A stretch of 12,500 bases of DNA from Botryococcus braunii (lineage: Eukaryota > Chlorophyta > Trebouxiophyceae), in assembly GCA_002005505.1 (NCBI GenBank), contig MVGU01001273.1, forward strand, positions 95,001 through 107,500. Direction: 5' to 3'. Made by a program: the position numbers and the translations under genes. The notes under the pieces are model-generated. The model ran no database searches. It was not told where the DNA came from and worked only from the letters and a program-made list of their open reading frames with translations. This document shows, piece by piece, positions 6,549 through 12,500 of the stretch. Each line of letters opens with the position of its first letter. Within the stretch, counting starts at the first letter, position 1.

Positions 6549-7236
6549 CACGCACGCAGGCACGCACGCACGCACGCACACAGACACAGGAAGCCATGCA
6601 CACACAAAAGGGGGGGGGGGAAACGGGAGGGGTGGAAAATTAAGAAAAAGGGGGGGGGAAGAATTGATGGGGCACAATAACTACATGTGCGGTGTCCCCT
6701 CCTAGCTCCCCTCCTCCTTCCCGTGCTCCTTGCAATCCTCCCTCCTTGCACTCCCCTCCTTCTTCCCCTCCTCCTTGCACTCCCCCTTCCCTCTCTACTC
6801 CACCTCCCCGTCCCGCTCCCCCCTTTCCATACGCCCCCCGTGTCTTCCCCTTTTCCCCTGCCCCCCTGTCCCCCCCCCCTCCACCCCCGCCTTCGCCGTG
6901 TCCTTCACCCTCCCTCGCTCAAGAGGGCTCCTCCTGCCCACCACACGTAAGATTATGCACGCTCTGCTGGAATGGTGGCTTGGACACTTGCATTGGATGG
7001 TAAACCCTATACTTGAGTTAAAAACATATTGGAATCTGTTCCGTTATACTTCACAATTTACACTTAAGGTGGATCCAGCCCGCTTCGAAATCAGCGGGCA
7101 CATGGTGTTCAAGCGGGCGGAGGACTACAACGAGGCCTCCGAGGAGGGCATCGCTGCATTCCTGGCCCTGGCCTCCTTCTCGGAGGACGAGTTTGCCGCG
7201 TTTCTGCGGACCGCTCTCGATTTCAGGGGACGCTAG
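2957..7236 (+). CDS. VTC2: GDP-L-galactose phosphorylase, VTC2/VTC5-type, six-exon model (spans introns)
   Basis: The enzyme phosphorolyses GDP-L-galactose to L-galactose 1-phosphate and GDP, the committed step of the plant (Smirnoff-Wheeler) route to ascorbate; it belongs to the GalT/HIT superfamily. Exons proposed: 2957-3117, 3334-3597, 4378-4584, 5052-5174, 6158-6412, 7069-7236, about 392 residues (Arabidopsis VTC2 is 442). Conserved blocks appear in family order: PGKYGFLAQFNEGRHSKKRP, KFNF, SINISPIDYAYVLLLPRV, FRMGYNSLGAYGTVNHLHFQ, AYY, VPHNMFVVDSG, and FEISGHMVFKRAEDY. All borders between exons 2 and 6 are phase 0 and align with no missing residue, except a shortened loop in exon 5. Defects: one base missing in a G run at 3460-3463 and an in-frame TAG at 4384-4386. 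It may therefore be a pseudogene, carry sequence errors, or use an alternative acceptor. Identity is strong; integrity and exon 1 are uncertain. Confidence 0.9.
3118..3333 (+). other. VTC2-like gene, intron 1 (216 bp)
   Basis: Donor GTAAGC and acceptor TTCATTCACACTCAG with a good pyrimidine tract. No repeats of note. Confidence 0.45.
3334..3597 (+). CDS. VTC2: VTC2-like gene, exon 2, with a one-base frameshift
   Basis: The first part ends in LLDMWTHGAWDE, matching FLESLVLGEWED of Arabidopsis VTC2. The rest, from 3463, reads AEQGLFKDDV, then TQIRPGKYGFLAQFNEGRH and SKKRPTEYSLAQ, matching the block around RGLFRYDV and PGKYGFVAQLNEGRHLKKRP. The two parts are adjacent in the family alignment but lie in different frames. 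Adding one G to the run at 3460-3463 would join them with no gap. The exon ends at CAG|GTGAAG (GT at 3598) in phase 0. The 5' half before LLD is poorly conserved, so the start at 3334 is less sure than the end. An alternative is that the exon starts at the AG at 3469-3470, just before GLF. Confidence 0.8.
3979..4049. repeat. (GT)n microsatellite
   Basis: About 35 GT units without interruption, flanked on the right by GCGCGCACGCGCACACGTG and on the left by GTGCGTGCGT. The alternating purine/pyrimidine pattern extends to about 4076. Confidence 0.97.
4207..4316. repeat. Perfect 31-bp inverted repeat, 48-nt loop
   Basis: The left arm 4207-4237 (starts TTGAGGAGGGAGGCC, ends TTTGCAAAATCC) is exactly complementary to the right arm 4286-4316 (starts GGATTTTGCAAACATTGG). 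In the transcript it would form a 31-bp hairpin, ending 61 nt before the intron acceptor. A shorter fold, CCTCAA (4311-4316) with TTGAGG (4327-4332), overlaps the right arm. It could be a foldback transposon remnant or a small-RNA-like hairpin. Confidence 0.95.
4378..4584 (+). CDS. VTC2: VTC2-like gene, exon 3, with an in-frame TAG
   Basis: After the acceptor CTTTTTGGCAG the frame reads V V stop PFDLQKFNFQK, then ends VSINISPIDYAYVLLLPRV and MSNIPQ. This aligns without gaps to VLQSFDGSKFNF and VAINVSPIEYGHVLLIPRV of Arabidopsis VTC2, placing the TAG (4384-4386) where that protein has Gln. The TAG itself ends in AG and can serve as an acceptor, giving an exon from 4387 that is three codons shorter but open. 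The 69-codon exon is phase 0 at both ends. The downstream donor is GC, not GT. Confidence 0.88.
4585..5051 (+). other. VTC2-like gene, intron 3 (467 bp, GC-AG)
   Basis: The donor is CAG|GCAAGC, which keeps the extended consensus usual for GC-AG introns, and the acceptor is TGCGTGCAG (AG at 5050-5051). The borders are fixed by protein alignment: IPQ on the left, LISEDTLLLAL on the right, matching LPQ|RIDHKSLLLAV. The intron contains an 87-bp minisatellite. Confidence 0.85.
4728..4976 (+). repeat. 87-bp minisatellite, about 2.8 diverged copies
   Basis: Copies are registered at GGTACATCGTAACCCATGTC (near 4751), GGTACATCATAACCGATGTC (near 4838) and GGGACATCGTGACCGATGTC (near 4925), each followed by a stretch resembling TTGCATTGAGTG..TTGTGGC. 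Spacing is 87 bp between copies. A partial unit precedes the first copy. 87 is a multiple of three, so open frames cross it, but it lies inside intron 3. Confidence 0.9.
5052..5174 (+). CDS. VTC2: VTC2-like gene, exon 4, carrying the HIT-type active site
   Basis: 41 codons, phase 0 at both ends. It reads LISEDTLLLALQYCHLADNP followed by HFRMGYNSLGAYGTVN and HLHFQ, nearly identical in layout to NPYFRLGYNSLGAFATINHLHFQ in Arabidopsis VTC2. HLHFQ (5160-5174) is the His-X-His-X-Gln motif of the GalT branch of the HIT superfamily, where a His forms the nucleotidyl intermediate. Both His residues are intact. The donor CAG|GTTTCA follows directly. Confidence 0.93.
5416..5494. repeat. (TC)n microsatellite
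   Basis: About 39 TC units, followed by (TATC)n-like and C-rich sequence to about 5545. A CA/C-rich stretch with the imperfect word CACACATCCACACCCACG precedes it at about 5215-5310. Confidence 0.97.
5613..5681. repeat. (GT)n microsatellite
   Basis: About 34 GT units with one interruption (CT at 5671-5672). Confidence 0.97.
5682..5826. repeat. (GA)n and GGGAGA-rich purine block
   Basis: Imperfect GA/G sequence to about 5741, then pure (GA)n at 5742-5817. Confidence 0.97.
5845..5924. repeat. (CA)n microsatellite
   Basis: About 40 CA units with a single CG interruption near 5883-5884. Confidence 0.97.
6158..6412 (+). CDS. VTC2: VTC2-like gene, exon 5
   Basis: 85 codons, phase 0 at both ends. 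It starts AYYRQAPFAVERAPTEPIPG (compare AYYLAMPFPLEKAPTKK) and ends with VPHNMFVVDSGHCFFIYP, then GKVPESLLDTQ (compare IPFNILISDCGRQIFLMP and GEVSPEVLETQ). Between these, the stretch covering ISELLSYPVRSLLFEGG in Arabidopsis is about 19 residues shorter here (GVRVTSCDKGWEGGRKRLQE). No stop or frameshift is visible. The donor is CAG|GTGCTG. Confidence 0.9.
6413..7068 (+). other. VTC2-like gene, intron 5 (656 bp)
   Basis: Runs from GTGCTG to CACTTAAG (AG at 7067-7068). It contains a tetranucleotide mosaic, G runs near 6609 and 6650, and a C/T-rich block with many CTCC words at about 6697-6930. Open frames of Pro/Ser/Leu or Ala/Cys repeats across it are artefacts. Confidence 0.87.
6459..6582. 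repeat. Tetranucleotide mosaic: (CA)n, (CGCA)n, (GGCA)n, (CGCA)n
   Basis: A short CA run is followed by (CGCA)n to about 6509, (GGCA)n to about 6548, and CGCA-rich sequence to about 6582. The blocks differ by single substitutions, as expected from slippage after point mutation. Confidence 0.95.
7069..7236 (+). CDS. VTC2: VTC2-like gene, exon 6 (C-terminal)
   Basis: 55 codons, then TAG at 7234-7236. It starts VDPARFEISGHMVFKRAEDY, followed by NEASEEG, matching VNPAVWEISGHMVLKRKEDY and EGASEDN of Arabidopsis VTC2. The phase-0 join DTQ|VDP equals ETQ|VNP in the family. The frame stays open after the TAG for another 43 codons to TGA at 7366-7368. Plant homologues have a longer, variable tail, so the protein here is short at the C-terminus if TAG is the stop. 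Confidence 0.93.
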   Translation: MDPARFEISGHMVFKRAEDYNEASEEGIAAFLALASFSEDEFAAFLRTALDFRGR

Positions 7237-7379
7237 CAAGGCCTGGGGCACCTGGCTGGCGCCTGGCCATCCTCTGTTGAAAGAGGAGGAGGCGGCTCGG
7301 GCATTGCTGACGAGGGTTTGAATCACGCGGCTGGCCCTGTGCTTAGCCATGTGGACAGCTTTTGTTGATTTTTGTTCAG

Positions 7380-7383
<4 letters not shown>

Positions 7384-7463
<80 letters not shown>
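7384..7463. repeat. (GT)n microsatellite downstream of VTC2
   Basis: 40 uninterrupted GT units, beginning 148 bp after the TAG and so probably within or just past the 3' untranslated region. Flanking GGGGTGGGGTGGGGG near 7486 is G-rich. Confidence 0.97.
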
Positions 7464-7465
<2 letters not shown>

Positions 7466-8289
7466 CCCTTTCTCCCCTCTTCCTTGGGGTGGGGTGGGGG
7501 ATGGGAAAGTGGGCTCGGTGGAGGCCGGTAAACCGTCAGAGTCCCTTGAAGCAGGATTTGTGGAGAGCGGGGTTTCCAGGTCTCCATTTTGAGGGGAGGG
7601 CGAAGTGGCAGAGCCCTGCACAGGGGGTGGAGACATGCATGGTTTGGACAAGAAGTTAATAGATTGATTTCAGAGTTGGTTCCGTTGTTGGTTTGGAGGT
7701 GCAGATTGGTTTTGGAGAGATTATCACGCCTTATTCGCATTTGTGCGCGTGCGACTCCGAGCACACTGGATTGCTGCTCGTACGAACATTCGCTCTCAAA
7801 TTCCGTATTGCAACGCGATTACTCGTCACGAGCACAAATGCGGATGCCCTCTTATTCGCAGCATCTCTGGTACTTGGCTGTTGTGGGTTGTGAGTCCCCG
7901 CGTACGCCCCCTCTTCAAGGTCACCCCCATCGTGGGCTTCAATTTGAACCTTTCAAATCCTTCTAGACAAATTTTGAAGTTCATGTTAAGCGTGACCTCG
8001 AAGCTGAGGCGGCGGAGAGCTTGTTCTGACTGAAGTTCAGTGCAGTTCTCACAGTAGCATGTGATTTTCTTGGGTTACTGCATGGTGATACGTGCCGATA
8101 TCTCCCTCGGGTAGTAGCATGCGGTACCGTTTGGTGTACTGCATATTGTACTTGCTGGAATCGCTTAATGTTATCGCATAGGAAAGGCTCAATGGTTATT
8201 TGTGTACATCAAACCAACTTCCTGAACAATCATTAATGCTGAGGATGACACTTAGAGCATCTCAGGTCTCAAAAGAGGTTTAGATAGTA
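7464..8289. other. Intergenic-looking region
   Basis: No gene that I can support on either strand. A diverged direct repeat AGTAGCATG..(T/C)ACTGCAT occurs at about 8051-8083 and 8112-8145. No polyadenylation signal or RNA gene was recognised with confidence. Confidence 0.4.
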
Positions 8290-8568
8290 TTGGACTCATC
8301 ATCTCAATGCGCACAGTTTTGGCGGCAACGGCACCTAGAGCCACAGACATCAGTACACACTCATGTAGTGACAATGCATTGCCATATGGGAATAGATAAC
8401 ATGAATGTCATGCAGTGTCTTTTTGTTGACAATCTTAAGGAGAAAGACGTGAAGCGTGTTAGGTCGGTAACGGCACAAGAGAAAGAAAAACTCAATTGGA
8501 AGACATTATTACATCCAGATCCACTATTAAGAGCTGGATGCCACCGACGCATTCATGAATGCCTTTAA
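8290..8568 (+). CDS. Unrecognised open reading frame or exon fragment
   Basis: Open to TAA at 8566-8568. In-frame ATG codons are at 8371, 8386, 8401 and 8410, so no start is decided. The later part reads MQCLFVDNLKEKDV, KRVRSVTAQEKEKLNWK and LLHPDPLLRAGCHRR, which has a natural-looking amino-acid mix with charged helical character. I do not recognise a family. No good splice site brackets it. It could be a transposon fragment, a small exon or chance. Confidence 0.22.
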   Translation: MDSSSQCAQFWRQRHLEPQTSVHTHVVTMHCHMGIDNMNVMQCLFVDNLKEKDVKRVRSVTAQEKEKLNWKTLLHPDPLLRAGCHRRIHECL

Positions 8569-9111
8569 AATGGGATTACCACAAACTTGCAGCCCTTTCA
8601 CCGCCTTGCTGCCACATGAAGCGAGTGACTGATTAACCCCCCGGGTACCCACCGATGGAAAAGGTGGGCAAACCGAGATCGGGGCGTACTACTAGGTCTC
8701 CCCATGGACAATTGTTTGGCTTGACAGAAGAGTCTGAACTTCAGACTCTCAAGGCCCTTACAATTTCAATTGTACTAACTTTGTGGTGATTTGTCCCGCC
8801 TGAACTTGGACATAAAAGTGAAGCTTATGCTAACAGCAAACCACGTGCCAGCTGCAGCCTGAACTTGCCAGCCTGCAGCTGAATGTGAGCGGGCCCGTGC
8901 TTGAAAAGCCAGTGCGACCAGCAATGGGGATCTGATTGTTTGCCAGCGAGGTCCGTTGCCTTACTAGGACACTTCGTGGATGCGCCATGCGAGGATCCGA
9001 TTTCGACACACAAGATTCCTGGCTGAACTCTGGACATGCCACTTCAGTTTGAATCTTGATCAGCAGGGAACGCCCTTAACTTTGGTGATCACTGGGAGAA
9101 CGAAATTATCT
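8569..9111. other. Non-coding or unrecognised region
   Basis: Contains short overlapping open frames on the minus strand (about 8825-9042) with no recognisable features. Small GC-rich inverted words occur, for example GGGTACCCACC and GGTGGGCAAACC near 8643-8673. Confidence 0.4.
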
Positions 9112-9622
9112 CACATTGATCCCACATTGATCCCACCAGCTGCTAAAAGTCCCACATCGATCTCAAAACGATCCCACTAGTGCGATAGATGTGGGATCAA
9201 TGTGGGATTGAAACTGAGAAAATATGGGATCGATGTGGGATTGATATGGGATTGAATTTGGGATCGATGTGGGATTGTGTGACCAATTGGTGACCAGTTG
9301 AATCGTACGATTCTGGGATCGGAATTTCCGATCCCACATCGATCCCATCTTTCTGGTGGGATCGATGTGGGATCGATCTGGGAATGATGTGGGATAGAAT
9401 TTGTGGGATCGATGTGGGATTTTTATGGGATCGATCTGGGACAGAATGGGTGGGATCGATGTGGGATTGATACGGGAATGATGTGGGATTGATATGGGAA
9501 TGATCTGGGACATCCAACAATGATCCCAGGAAGCAGGTGGGATTTGTATGGAATCCATGTGGGACTGATATGGAAAGATCCCAAGCAGTTCACAGGCACG
9601 TGTGGGATTGATGTGGGATGAG
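9112..9622. repeat. 11-bp satellite, consensus GTGGGATYGAT, with inverted segment
   Basis: Tens of degenerate copies of GTGGGATCGAT or GTGGGATTGAT. From 9112 to about 9178 they are in the opposite orientation (ATCGATCCCAC), and from about 9188 they run in the forward orientation, apart from a short reversed piece at 9329-9347. Intact neighbours are spaced 11 bp, with occasional 1-bp or larger offsets. Because 11 is not a multiple of three, the long minus-strand open frame with HIDPTSIP-like repeats is an artefact. Confidence 0.95.
9329..9375. repeat. Perfect 19-bp hairpin inside the 11-bp satellite
   Basis: Arm 9329-9347 (CGATCCCACATCGATCCCA) is exactly complementary to 9357-9375, with a 9-nt loop TCTTTCTGG. 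An overlapping palindrome with 11-bp arms lies at 9314-9336, centred on 9325 (GGGATCGGAA/TTCCGATCCC). The two folds share the left arm region and exclude each other. Confidence 0.95.
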
Positions 9623-10267
9623 CATGTGAAGCCTCATACTATTGGGAGAGCAGTAGGAGATGTAAAGAAATCAGCATTTGCAGAAGTCTATGATCATGAG
9701 AATACAATTAATATTACAAATCAGATGACCTGCATGCACCTGCGCAGGCGCAGCTGCATGTGCCAAGTTTAAACTTAACCTATTCCATTACTAGCTAGCT
9801 AGCATTACTAGCAGATCTGTAGAAGATACATAGGTCTGTATAGAGTGCATACTAGATTATTCTTCTAGAAGCTTTTAAATAAAGGAACTAGCCACGAAGG
9901 CGTATATATATAATATGTCCTTGCACTTGGGAATACCCACATGTTAATGAGAAACTAGAATGTCAACTTCATCACCAGTTTTGAAGCTACCAGCAAGTAA
10001 TTAAACTCCATGCAATATGTCTTGTTGACTCAGGATCATATGCTGGTCAGCCTCTACAACCTTAATGCAATTTAAGGGCCAAACATATGTATGCATGGAA
10101 TACTAACTGCACTCCCATGTTTTGGCTGCACCCAGGATCCTGGTTCTCCGGAGAACTAACCATAAAACCTGAGACCCACCCACCTGCTCTAATGATGTCG
10201 CTTTTGACAATACTGATAATGCAAGGCTGGTGTCACTTTGTGACACTGGTATTAGCAATCACGGATT
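9623..10267. other. Non-coding or unrecognised AT-rich region
   Basis: Contains CTAGCTAGCTAGC near 9791, TATATATATA near 9903 and a near-palindrome around TGCGCAGGCGCAG at 9737. A plus-strand open frame at 10087-10371 shows no recognisable domain and no splice context. Confidence 0.4.
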
Positions 10268-10666
10268 TCACAGTTGGTGGGTGTACTTGCTTGACAGACA
10301 GGAACTTTCCAATCGTCTGCCGGCATGAAAATTCTGGAAAGAACGGCTGCCGTGCCCGAGTGACTGTCTAGTCCTGTAGAGGAAGATCTTCCAAGCTCCA
10401 TGGGCAGCTGCTGCGTATTCGATGTTACTGTAAAACCCACACTCCATGTCACTTGCATGTACCACTTTGAAAAGAAAGTTGAGCATGAGGTACAGAATAT
10501 GTACAATCACCATCAGATCTTTAACATTGCTTTGGCCATGCATGTCGACCTTATAATGCCAAGTTGTTGACGCTCCCACCCCCAGGGAGACAAAACATTG
10601 CTCCCAAGCCCCTCCCACAACCCTCCCACGCATCAAGAAGCTGCGCGGACTGTTTCCAAAGTCCAC
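10268..10666 (-). CDS. Unrecognised minus-strand open frame, possible transposon remnant
   Basis: 132 codons are open from a GTG at 10666; the first ATG lies 11 codons later, at FLMRGRVVGGAWEQCFVSLG. The segment around AWEQCFVSLG, WHYKVDMHGQSNVKDLM has the spacing of a BED zinc finger of hAT transposases (aromatic W, then ...HGxSxxVKxHL) but lacks the Cys pair and final His, so it would be a decayed copy at best. The match is weak. The frame begins right where the neighbouring gene's candidate last exon ends, in another frame. It could be chance. Confidence 0.2.
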   Translation of the reverse strand: MDFGNSPRSFLMRGRVVGGAWEQCFVSLGVGASTTWHYKVDMHGQSNVKDLMVIVHILYLMLNFLFKVVHASDMECGFYSNIEYAAAAHGAWKIFLYRTRQSLGHGSRSFQNFHAGRRLESSCLSSKYTHQL

Positions 10667-10746
10667 TAAACATCAGATATGTACTCCTCCCCTTCCAGAA
10701 CCCTCCATCTGCCATGGAAAATTGTCTGAGCCATCATCTCCAAAAT
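10666..10746 (-). CDS. Unknown minus-strand gene, candidate last exon
   Basis: Preceded by a (TG)n tract and acceptor TTGCTGAAG (AG at 10748-10747). In phase 0 with the previous exon it reads ILEMMAQTIFHGRW, RVLEGEEYISDV, then TAG at 10668-10666. The frame would continue past the TAG for ten codons to TGA at 10635-10633. Another frame (EDFGDDGSDNFPWQ...) is also open here, so the assignment depends on phase only. Confidence 0.4.
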   Translation of the reverse strand: MLEMMAQTIFHGRWRVLEGEEYISDV

Positions 10747-10753
10747 CTTCAGC

Positions 10754-10866
<113 letters not shown>

Positions 10867-10877
10867 GCGCGCACAGA

Positions 10878-11077
<200 letters not shown>

Positions 11078-11101
11078 CACTAAGATAAGGGTCCTGCACA
11101 C

Positions 11102-11206
11102 CTGGAGCCTCTTCTTCTGACCTCGGGGCAGCTTCATTGCAGTGGGTTTCTCCTTACGCTTCCCAGTAAGAGTTTCTGTTTCTTTGGTGCCACAAGTGGC
11201 CGCATT
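11102..11206 (-). CDS. Unknown minus-strand gene, exon: basic, probably nuclear protein
   Basis: 105 nt, 35 codons, phase 0 at both ends, with acceptor TTAATGCGCAG (AG at 11208-11207) and donor CTCCAG|GTGTGC (GT at 11101-11100). The peptide NAATCGTKETETLTGKRKEK continues PTAMKLPRGQKKRLQ: rich in Lys and Arg, like a nuclear localisation signal or DNA/chromatin-binding tail. The other two frames are broken. It joins the next exon upstream (11389-11526) in phase. I do not recognise the family. Confidence 0.55.
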
Positions 11207-11388
11207 CTGCGCATTAATATCATTTCAGACTTCGTCATAGACAGAAACAGTGATTGGTTCATAAAACTTTGAAGTACATGCTAGACGGAGGGTTCAGGTA
11301 GCTAGATGTCACTCGCAGAATTTTGCAACTGCAAAGAATGAGTCATTACATTTGAAACCTTGCACATGCCGGCAGTCACAACATGTAC

Positions 11389-11526
11389 CTTTCTTGGCGA
11401 GCGTCGTGGGGTAGGCATCTTGGACGTATCAGCGGCAGAAGCCTCATCATGGTCGCCACTCCCAGTTGATGGCAGCGCAAGTAAGGCTGAGGCCTTCATG
11501 GTCGCAGACGGCAGGGGCGAAAAGAA
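11389..11526 (-). CDS. Unknown minus-strand gene, exon: low-complexity linker with TPRRSPRK
   Basis: 138 nt, 46 codons, phase 0 at both ends. The acceptor is CATATTTGCAG (AG at 11528-11527) and the donor is AGAAAG|GTACAT (GT at 11388-11387), both strong. The peptide begins FFSPLPSATMKASALLALPS, continues with an acidic stretch GDHDEASAADTSK, and ends MPTPRRSPRK. SP/TP-type sites flanked by basic residues are common in phosphorylated nuclear proteins. Joined to the following exon, the protein is disordered and basic. An ATG inside (ATMKAS) could be a start, but the frame is open upstream to the acceptor. Confidence 0.55.
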
Positions 11527-11707
11527 CTGCAAATATGCAGAGAATATCAATATCCATATAGATAATTGAACTGCATGAAGACAACAACTTGCCATGATTA
11601 ATTAAGTATTGATTATGCTTATGGACAGCAAGGGTCAAATGCCAACAGTTTCAATGGCTATTGTAACAGTTCAAACAAACAACAATGGAGGAGAGCAATC
11701 CAGCAGG

Positions 11708-11774
11708 TACCTCATCCCTTTCTTGCGTGAAGAACACGTTCACTTATGTTTTCAAGGTATAGGAAGCTGTGGTG
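11708..11774 (-). CDS. Unknown minus-strand gene, candidate 67-nt exon with in-frame TAA
   Basis: Bounded by acceptor CTGTAAAGCAG and donor GATGAG|GTACCT. Its length (1 modulo 3) is exactly what is needed to join the exon at 11819-11930 (two leftover bases) to the exon at 11389-11526 (phase 0). In that frame it reads RGTTASYTLKT, TAA, VNVFFTQERDE. With the standard code the TAA would end the protein, so either the exon is not real or the TAA is read through or reassigned. Confidence 0.3.
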
Positions 11775-11818
11775 CCCCTGCTTTACAGTCCTAGTGAGTT
11801 TTGAAGGAAGCATCCTAC

Positions 11819-11930
11819 CTTGGAGACTTCCTCATTTGTCGTGCAAGAAAAGCTTGGGGCACCGTTGCTCTTGGACGCCCTGCAAACGCTGGGTCTTGAA
11901 AGTCATGTTCATATGCTGGCGCAGTAGGGA
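11819..11930 (-). CDS. Unknown minus-strand gene, exon
   Basis: 112 nt: 2 nt, 36 codons, 2 nt. The acceptor TTTATTAATGTTACAG (AG at 11932-11931) and donor CTCCAAG|GTAGGA (GT at 11818-11817) are both very good. The peptide reads PTAPAYEHDFQDPAFAGRPR, then ATVPQAFLARQMRKSP: Pro-rich, then a short basic helix. Another frame in the second half is also open (ASKSNGAPSFS...), but only this one spans the exon. Family not recognised. Confidence 0.5.
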
Positions 11931-12076
11931 CTGTAACATTAATAAACAACACTGGCTATGCGTGTATAATATCGGTCGCCACAACAAATGCTGGAAGAAT
12001 GATATGGATTATACTGCTGCGATCTCTTTATTGAGATATCGAAATTAAGTACTGGATTTGACATCAGACATTCAAC

Positions 12077-12324
12077 CGAGAAGCAGCTGGTACCCAGCTG
12101 CAGCTGCAGTTGCATGCTTTGGCAGCTTTGGAGGACAAGTGAGGATTAATTCATGTGGGTCTCCTCCAATTGGTAGCTTGACTGTGCAACAAGCATGCCC
12201 ATCTTCCCGTTGCTTCCTGATCATGCCGGTTGCTGTTGTAATGTCGAACTCGTTCCATGCGGCACGACCCCGGGTCTCCTCAGAAAGGCATCTCGATTTA
12301 TTCCTACCTATTTCATGACGACGC
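12077..12324 (-). CDS. Unknown minus-strand gene, exon
   Basis: Starts after acceptor GTGGGCTGCAG (AG at 12326-12325) and is open throughout. It ends at a modest donor, CTCG|GTTGAA (GT at 12076-12075), whose single leftover base fits the two leading bases of the next exon (g+tc, Val). The peptide includes RHEIGRNKSRCLSEETRGRA, WNEFDITTATGMIRKQREDG, CCTVKLPIGGDPHELILTCP and PKLPKHATAAAAGYQLLL, and looks globular. I cannot assign a domain. An earlier donor (GG|GTACCA near 12092) exists but breaks the phase. Confidence 0.45.
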
Positions 12325-12417
12325 CTGCAGCCCACAGTATGAACATCAATCACTACAATATCAAGGGTGCTCCATACTACATGCACTTGCAAGTACTTAA
12401 TATAGAATTACATCTGT

Positions 12418-12455
12418 ACACGCACACGCACACACACACACACACACACACAAAA

Positions 12456-12500
<45 letters not shown>
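12418..12500. repeat. (CA)n microsatellite at the right edge
   Basis: CA-rich with one AAAACAAA interruption near 12452-12459; continues past the window. It may lie in a further upstream intron of the minus-strand gene. Confidence 0.97.

Noticed and set aside
6185..7003. Ala-Cys, Pro-Ala-Cys and Pro-rich ORFs
   Set aside because: Repeat-driven frames in intron 5; the frame at 6185 is real only up to 6412.
7051..7764. Minus-strand ORF of 237 codons
   Set aside because: Antisense to VTC2 exon 6 and extended by (CA)n; no independent support.
8638..8675. Possible match between GGTGGGCAAACC here and GGTTTGCCCAC near 1758 as ends of one element
   Set aside because: Only a short word is shared and no longer alignment could be built by eye.
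9163..9558. Minus-strand ORF with SHIDPTSIP-like repeats
   Set aside because: It is produced by the 11-bp satellite, which changes frame at each unit, so no consistent protein repeat is encoded.
10087..10371. Plus-strand 94-codon ORF with several Cys residues
   Set aside because: No domain, no splice or start context, and surrounded by non-coding DNA.

Overview
This is nuclear DNA from an intron-bearing eukaryote, most likely of the green lineage (alga or plant). There are no bacterial-style gene blocks. Coding sequence is split into short exons with GT...AG (and one GC...AG) borders, and the most recognisable gene encodes plant-type GDP-L-galactose phosphorylase (VTC2/VTC5), the committed enzyme of ascorbate synthesis. 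The species cannot be fixed from the sequence. Very long simple-sequence arrays, (GA)n, (CA)n and poly(G), dominate the window.

Layout. 1-515: an almost pure polypurine tract. On the minus strand this reads as the (TC)n-rich start of an intron belonging to a gene whose exon lies at 516-736 (minus). That exon carries a motif typical of GT32/OCH1-like glycosyltransferases. A second minus-strand exon at about 1176-1259 would give a signal anchor and may belong to the same gene, though the join is not resolved. 1460-2950: intergenic-looking DNA with a dispersed repeat and a 21-bp tandem repeat. 2957-7236 (plus): a six-exon VTC2-like gene whose introns hold huge microsatellites, a perfect 31-bp inverted repeat and an 87-bp minisatellite. 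7237-9110: downstream DNA with one (GT)n array and one unrecognised ORF. 9112-9622: an 11-bp satellite with an inverted junction and a 19-bp perfect hairpin. About 9620-10650: nothing firm apart from one open frame. 10666-12324 (minus): a gene of at least five exons for a basic, probably nuclear protein that I do not recognise; its last intron is again a (TC)n(TG)n array. 12421-12500: another (CA)n array.

The VTC2 gene is the main result. Five of its exons align in order and in phase 0 with conserved blocks of the plant enzyme, including the HIT-type His-Leu-His-Phe-Gln motif. As given, it has a one-base frameshift in exon 2 and an in-frame TAG at a position that is Gln in Arabidopsis VTC2. 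The TAG may be skipped through a tandem splice acceptor 9 nt downstream. A phase-perfect candidate exon of the minus-strand gene also carries a single in-frame TAA. The options are decay, sequence error, alternative splicing, or a nuclear code in which TAG and TAA encode Gln, as known in some ulvophyte green algae. The last is a hypothesis to test, not a conclusion.

Recurring theme: the largest microsatellites sit inside introns of three candidate genes, often close to a splice site.
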